From NCBI GenBank assembly GCA_001414345.1, contig LLCB01000338.1:1-60079 (forward strand): DNA of 60,079 nt. The letters run 5' to 3'. The notes below the pieces were generated by a model. The model searched no databases. It was not told where the DNA came from and saw only the letters and a program-made list of their open reading frames with translations. Source of the DNA: Hymenoscyphus infarciens (Eukaryota; Ascomycota; Leotiomycetes; Helotiales; Helotiaceae). This document shows, piece by piece, positions 57,863-60,079 of this stretch; within the stretch, counting starts at the first letter, position 1, and each line of letters opens with the position of its first letter. Position numbers and translations under genes: made by a program.

Positions 57863-60079
57863 TAGATATACTAATACTAATTCTAACGACTTTAGAGGCT
57901 TTAACTTTAGTACTAAAATAAGCTCTAAAACTAGTACTAAAGCTAAAGTTAATATAAATAGAAGAGACGATTTTTATAGCTAAATAAGAAGAGGAGTATA
58001 TTAAAGAAGAGAACGAAGACCTTCTTTTTTAAGACGACTTTTAAGTAGACTTTAAAGAATAGGATTAAGATAAATTTATTAAAATCTACTAATCTACTAC
58101 TACTAAGTTATAATAAACACTTTATAGAAGAGGTGTATAGGTTAAGATAGATAGATATAAGATGCTTATATCTTAAGTACTATATAATACTACTACTAAG
58201 GTTAACTAAACTAAGTAGTTAGACAAAGAATTAAAAGATATAGTATTAGAAGAAGCTAGTACTAAAGACTTTAGTTCCTATTATAAATATATGCTAGAAT
58301 ATACTAAAAGATAATAAAAGCTATAGTAATAACAACTATAACCTCTATAACCTCTATAACCTCTATAATAATAATCTCCAGATGAAAATATTACTTAAAA
58401 CACCTAATCTAAGATAAAGGCTAGAGATAAAGCTTTATAAGTATCTACTATATAATAATAATAATAATAACTAATACTAATATAATAATTAATATCTTTA
58501 ACGACTTTAATTCTACTAACTAAAAGAAAAGACTTAATTAATCTAATATAACTTCTAATCTAACTTTTAGGTCTATTAAAAGACGACTAGACCTCTTTCT
58601 TTATATCTTATTAATTTAGTAAAGATACTAATAGTAATAATTTCAATAATGTTTCTAAGTATTTAGAATATAATTAGTAATAAGATAATCTTAGTAGAAG
58701 ACTACTAGTATAAATAAATATAGTATATTTTAAACTAGAACTAACTTTTCGAAGTTTAAAGAGTTAAGACTACTCTTATATATTAAGTACTCTTATAAAA
58801 GTATATAATAACGATTAAAAGTATAGTAGAAAAGAAGATAACTTTATAATTAAAGTTATAATATTTAAGAATATATATAAGAGAAGTAGAGTATTACTAG
58901 TAATTTACTCTCTTACCTTCTTTATTATACTAAAAGGTAACGCTTTAAATTACTTTTATACTATACTTTTTAACAAAAATAATAATTAATCTTTTAAAGT
59001 TTTATCTATATCTATATAATAATACTTTAAAGATAAACTTTATAAAAGAGACTAATTATCTAAATAGAATAATATTAATTTATAAAAGATAATATAAGTA
59101 TTTATAGTATTAATATTATAGTCTTTTAAGGATATATTATTAAGACTTAATTTACTAAGATTTTCCCTCTTTATAGATTTTTATACTAATAGTTAGTTTT
59201 TAAATAAGCTAATTTTAGTATATAAAAAGGTTTTAGATTATACTATTATAATATTAACTTTACTTTAAAACCTTTTAATTTCTAATACTATTACTCTTTT
59301 ATAAAGTTCGATCTAATCCTATATAAAAGTCTACTTAGAGATAGTTATAAACAAAACTATAATAATTAAGAGATACTTTTATAAGAGTAGATAATATAAT
59401 ATAAATAAATTTTATAATATAGATTAATATAAGAAGAAGAAGATATATTATATATATAAAAAAGACGATTATTTATCTTAGGATTATAGTTAAAAAGAGT
59501 AAGACTATTACTTTACTAAATAGACTAATAAGAATTCTAGATACTTTAAAAGTAAGTAAGATAGATATACTAGAAAGGTATATAATATAAATATAGTATA
59601 TACTTAAAGTACTTAAGAGAAGAAGATATTAGAGATACTTTAAGCTATTATTTTATTAAAAGAAGATAGTTACTTATTAGATACTAGTTTAGATAATGAA
59701 GTTATTTATTATAATATTACTTTTATAAGATTTATTAATAATTTAAATACTAAATAACTTATTATAAATTTAATAAGTTTAGTATAAAAATATACTATTA
59801 ATAGATATATCTTATAAAACCTAAATAACTTAAATAATACTTTTAATATTATATATAAATTTATAGAGAAAGTGTTTATAATAATAGCTAAAAGATATAT
59901 AAAAGACAACTTCTTTAGTATAATAATTAATACTAGAGTAGCTTAAAAGTTAAGTATAAGATATAACTAATATCTTATATATATTAGACTTATTAAAAGT
60001 ATCTTAATTAATAAAGATATAAAGAGTTAATTTAATATCTAGTTTAGTAAGAGATATACTCTATCTTTAGAATTAATAA
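57840..60079 (+). pseudogene. gag and protease region of the right-hand LTR element
   Basis: Plus-strand coding is followed through RIP stops. A zinc-knuckle relic lies near 59447-59490: the sequence reads Y-Y-I-Y-K-K-D-D-Y-L-S-x-D-Y-S where a C-X2-C-X4-C/W ... H knuckle is typical, each Tyr codon being a RIP product of a Cys or His codon. A protease motif follows at 59929-59937, reading N-T-R for D-T-G, preceded by III and followed by a Ser-rich stretch. The upstream part contains an acidic segment near 58000-58030 and Gln-rich repeats near 58330. The frame is open to the right edge of the window. The start codon is lost. Confidence 0.6.
58336..58369. repeat. 9-bp tandem repeat CCTCTATAA
   Basis: Three copies, in phase with the gag-like frame. 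Confidence 0.9.

Larger units (their letters stand above)
57333..60079 (+). mobile_element. 5' part of a Ty1/Copia-like LTR retrotransposon, cut by the window edge
   Basis: An LTR-like start (TGTCGGTATAAC at 57333) is followed by a gag-like frame with a zinc knuckle and then a protease motif, the order expected at the 5' end of an LTR element. The second LTR, reverse transcriptase and integrase would lie beyond the right edge, so the superfamily rests on the Gag knuckle and the spacing to protease, and is tentative. It is unrelated in sequence to the element at 799-14940. Confidence 0.65.

Noticed and set aside
59709..59909. Minus-strand open frame of 66 codons, very rich in Ile/Leu/Phe
   Set aside because: It lies antisense to the gag/protease frame of the right-hand LTR element. 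Its composition is what AT-rich antisense DNA gives; chance escape from stops is the simplest reading.

Overview
The window looks like heterochromatic DNA from a filamentous ascomycete (Pezizomycotina) with a very active repeat-induced point mutation (RIP) system. Over most of it CpA and TpG are nearly absent and TpA is in large excess: bases 26461-26520 hold 12 TA, 0 CA and 0 TG. Almost every ATG, CAA, CAG and TGG codon has therefore become ATA, TAA or TAG. Open reading frames from ATG do not survive, but coding frames can still be followed by reading through TAA and TAG. I found no intact host gene.

Layout from left to right. (1) 1-520 is a satellite of short hairpin units. (2) About 560-798 is a partly mutated strip of host DNA. 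(3) 799-14940 is a complete 14.1 kb Ty3/Gypsy-type LTR retrotransposon. It has 183-bp LTRs, a perfect 5-bp target duplication (AATCA), a gag-like frame, a pol frame (protease, reverse transcriptase, RNase H, integrase, chromodomain) and a third frame of about 2,050 codons after pol that I do not recognise. (4) 14946-16098 is a 1.15 kb unmutated island of host DNA with no recognisable gene. (5) 16099-53947 is a 37.8 kb block bounded by inverted repeats. Inside each end lie long, oppositely oriented arrays of a 38-bp unit. The interior is fully RIP-mutated and holds several same-strand relic coding frames and many minisatellites. (6) 53948-55076 is AT-rich spacer. (7) 55077-57041 is a 2 kb element with arms of about 320 bp in inverted orientation. 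(8) From 57333 to the right edge is the 5' part of another LTR retrotransposon, probably Ty1/Copia-type, with a zinc knuckle and a protease motif.

The features read as successive transposon insertions into one host locus, each then inactivated by RIP. The host target of the first element can be read: AATCA lies inside an 18-bp palindromic empty site (GTGGTGATGAATCACCAC). The unmutated island is what is left of the locus between the first element and the 37.8 kb block.

The two most novel items are the 37.8 kb inverted-repeat-bounded element, whose family I cannot name, and the very long third frame of the Ty3/Gypsy element. All protein identifications come from motif reading by eye through RIP-created stops; no database search was run.
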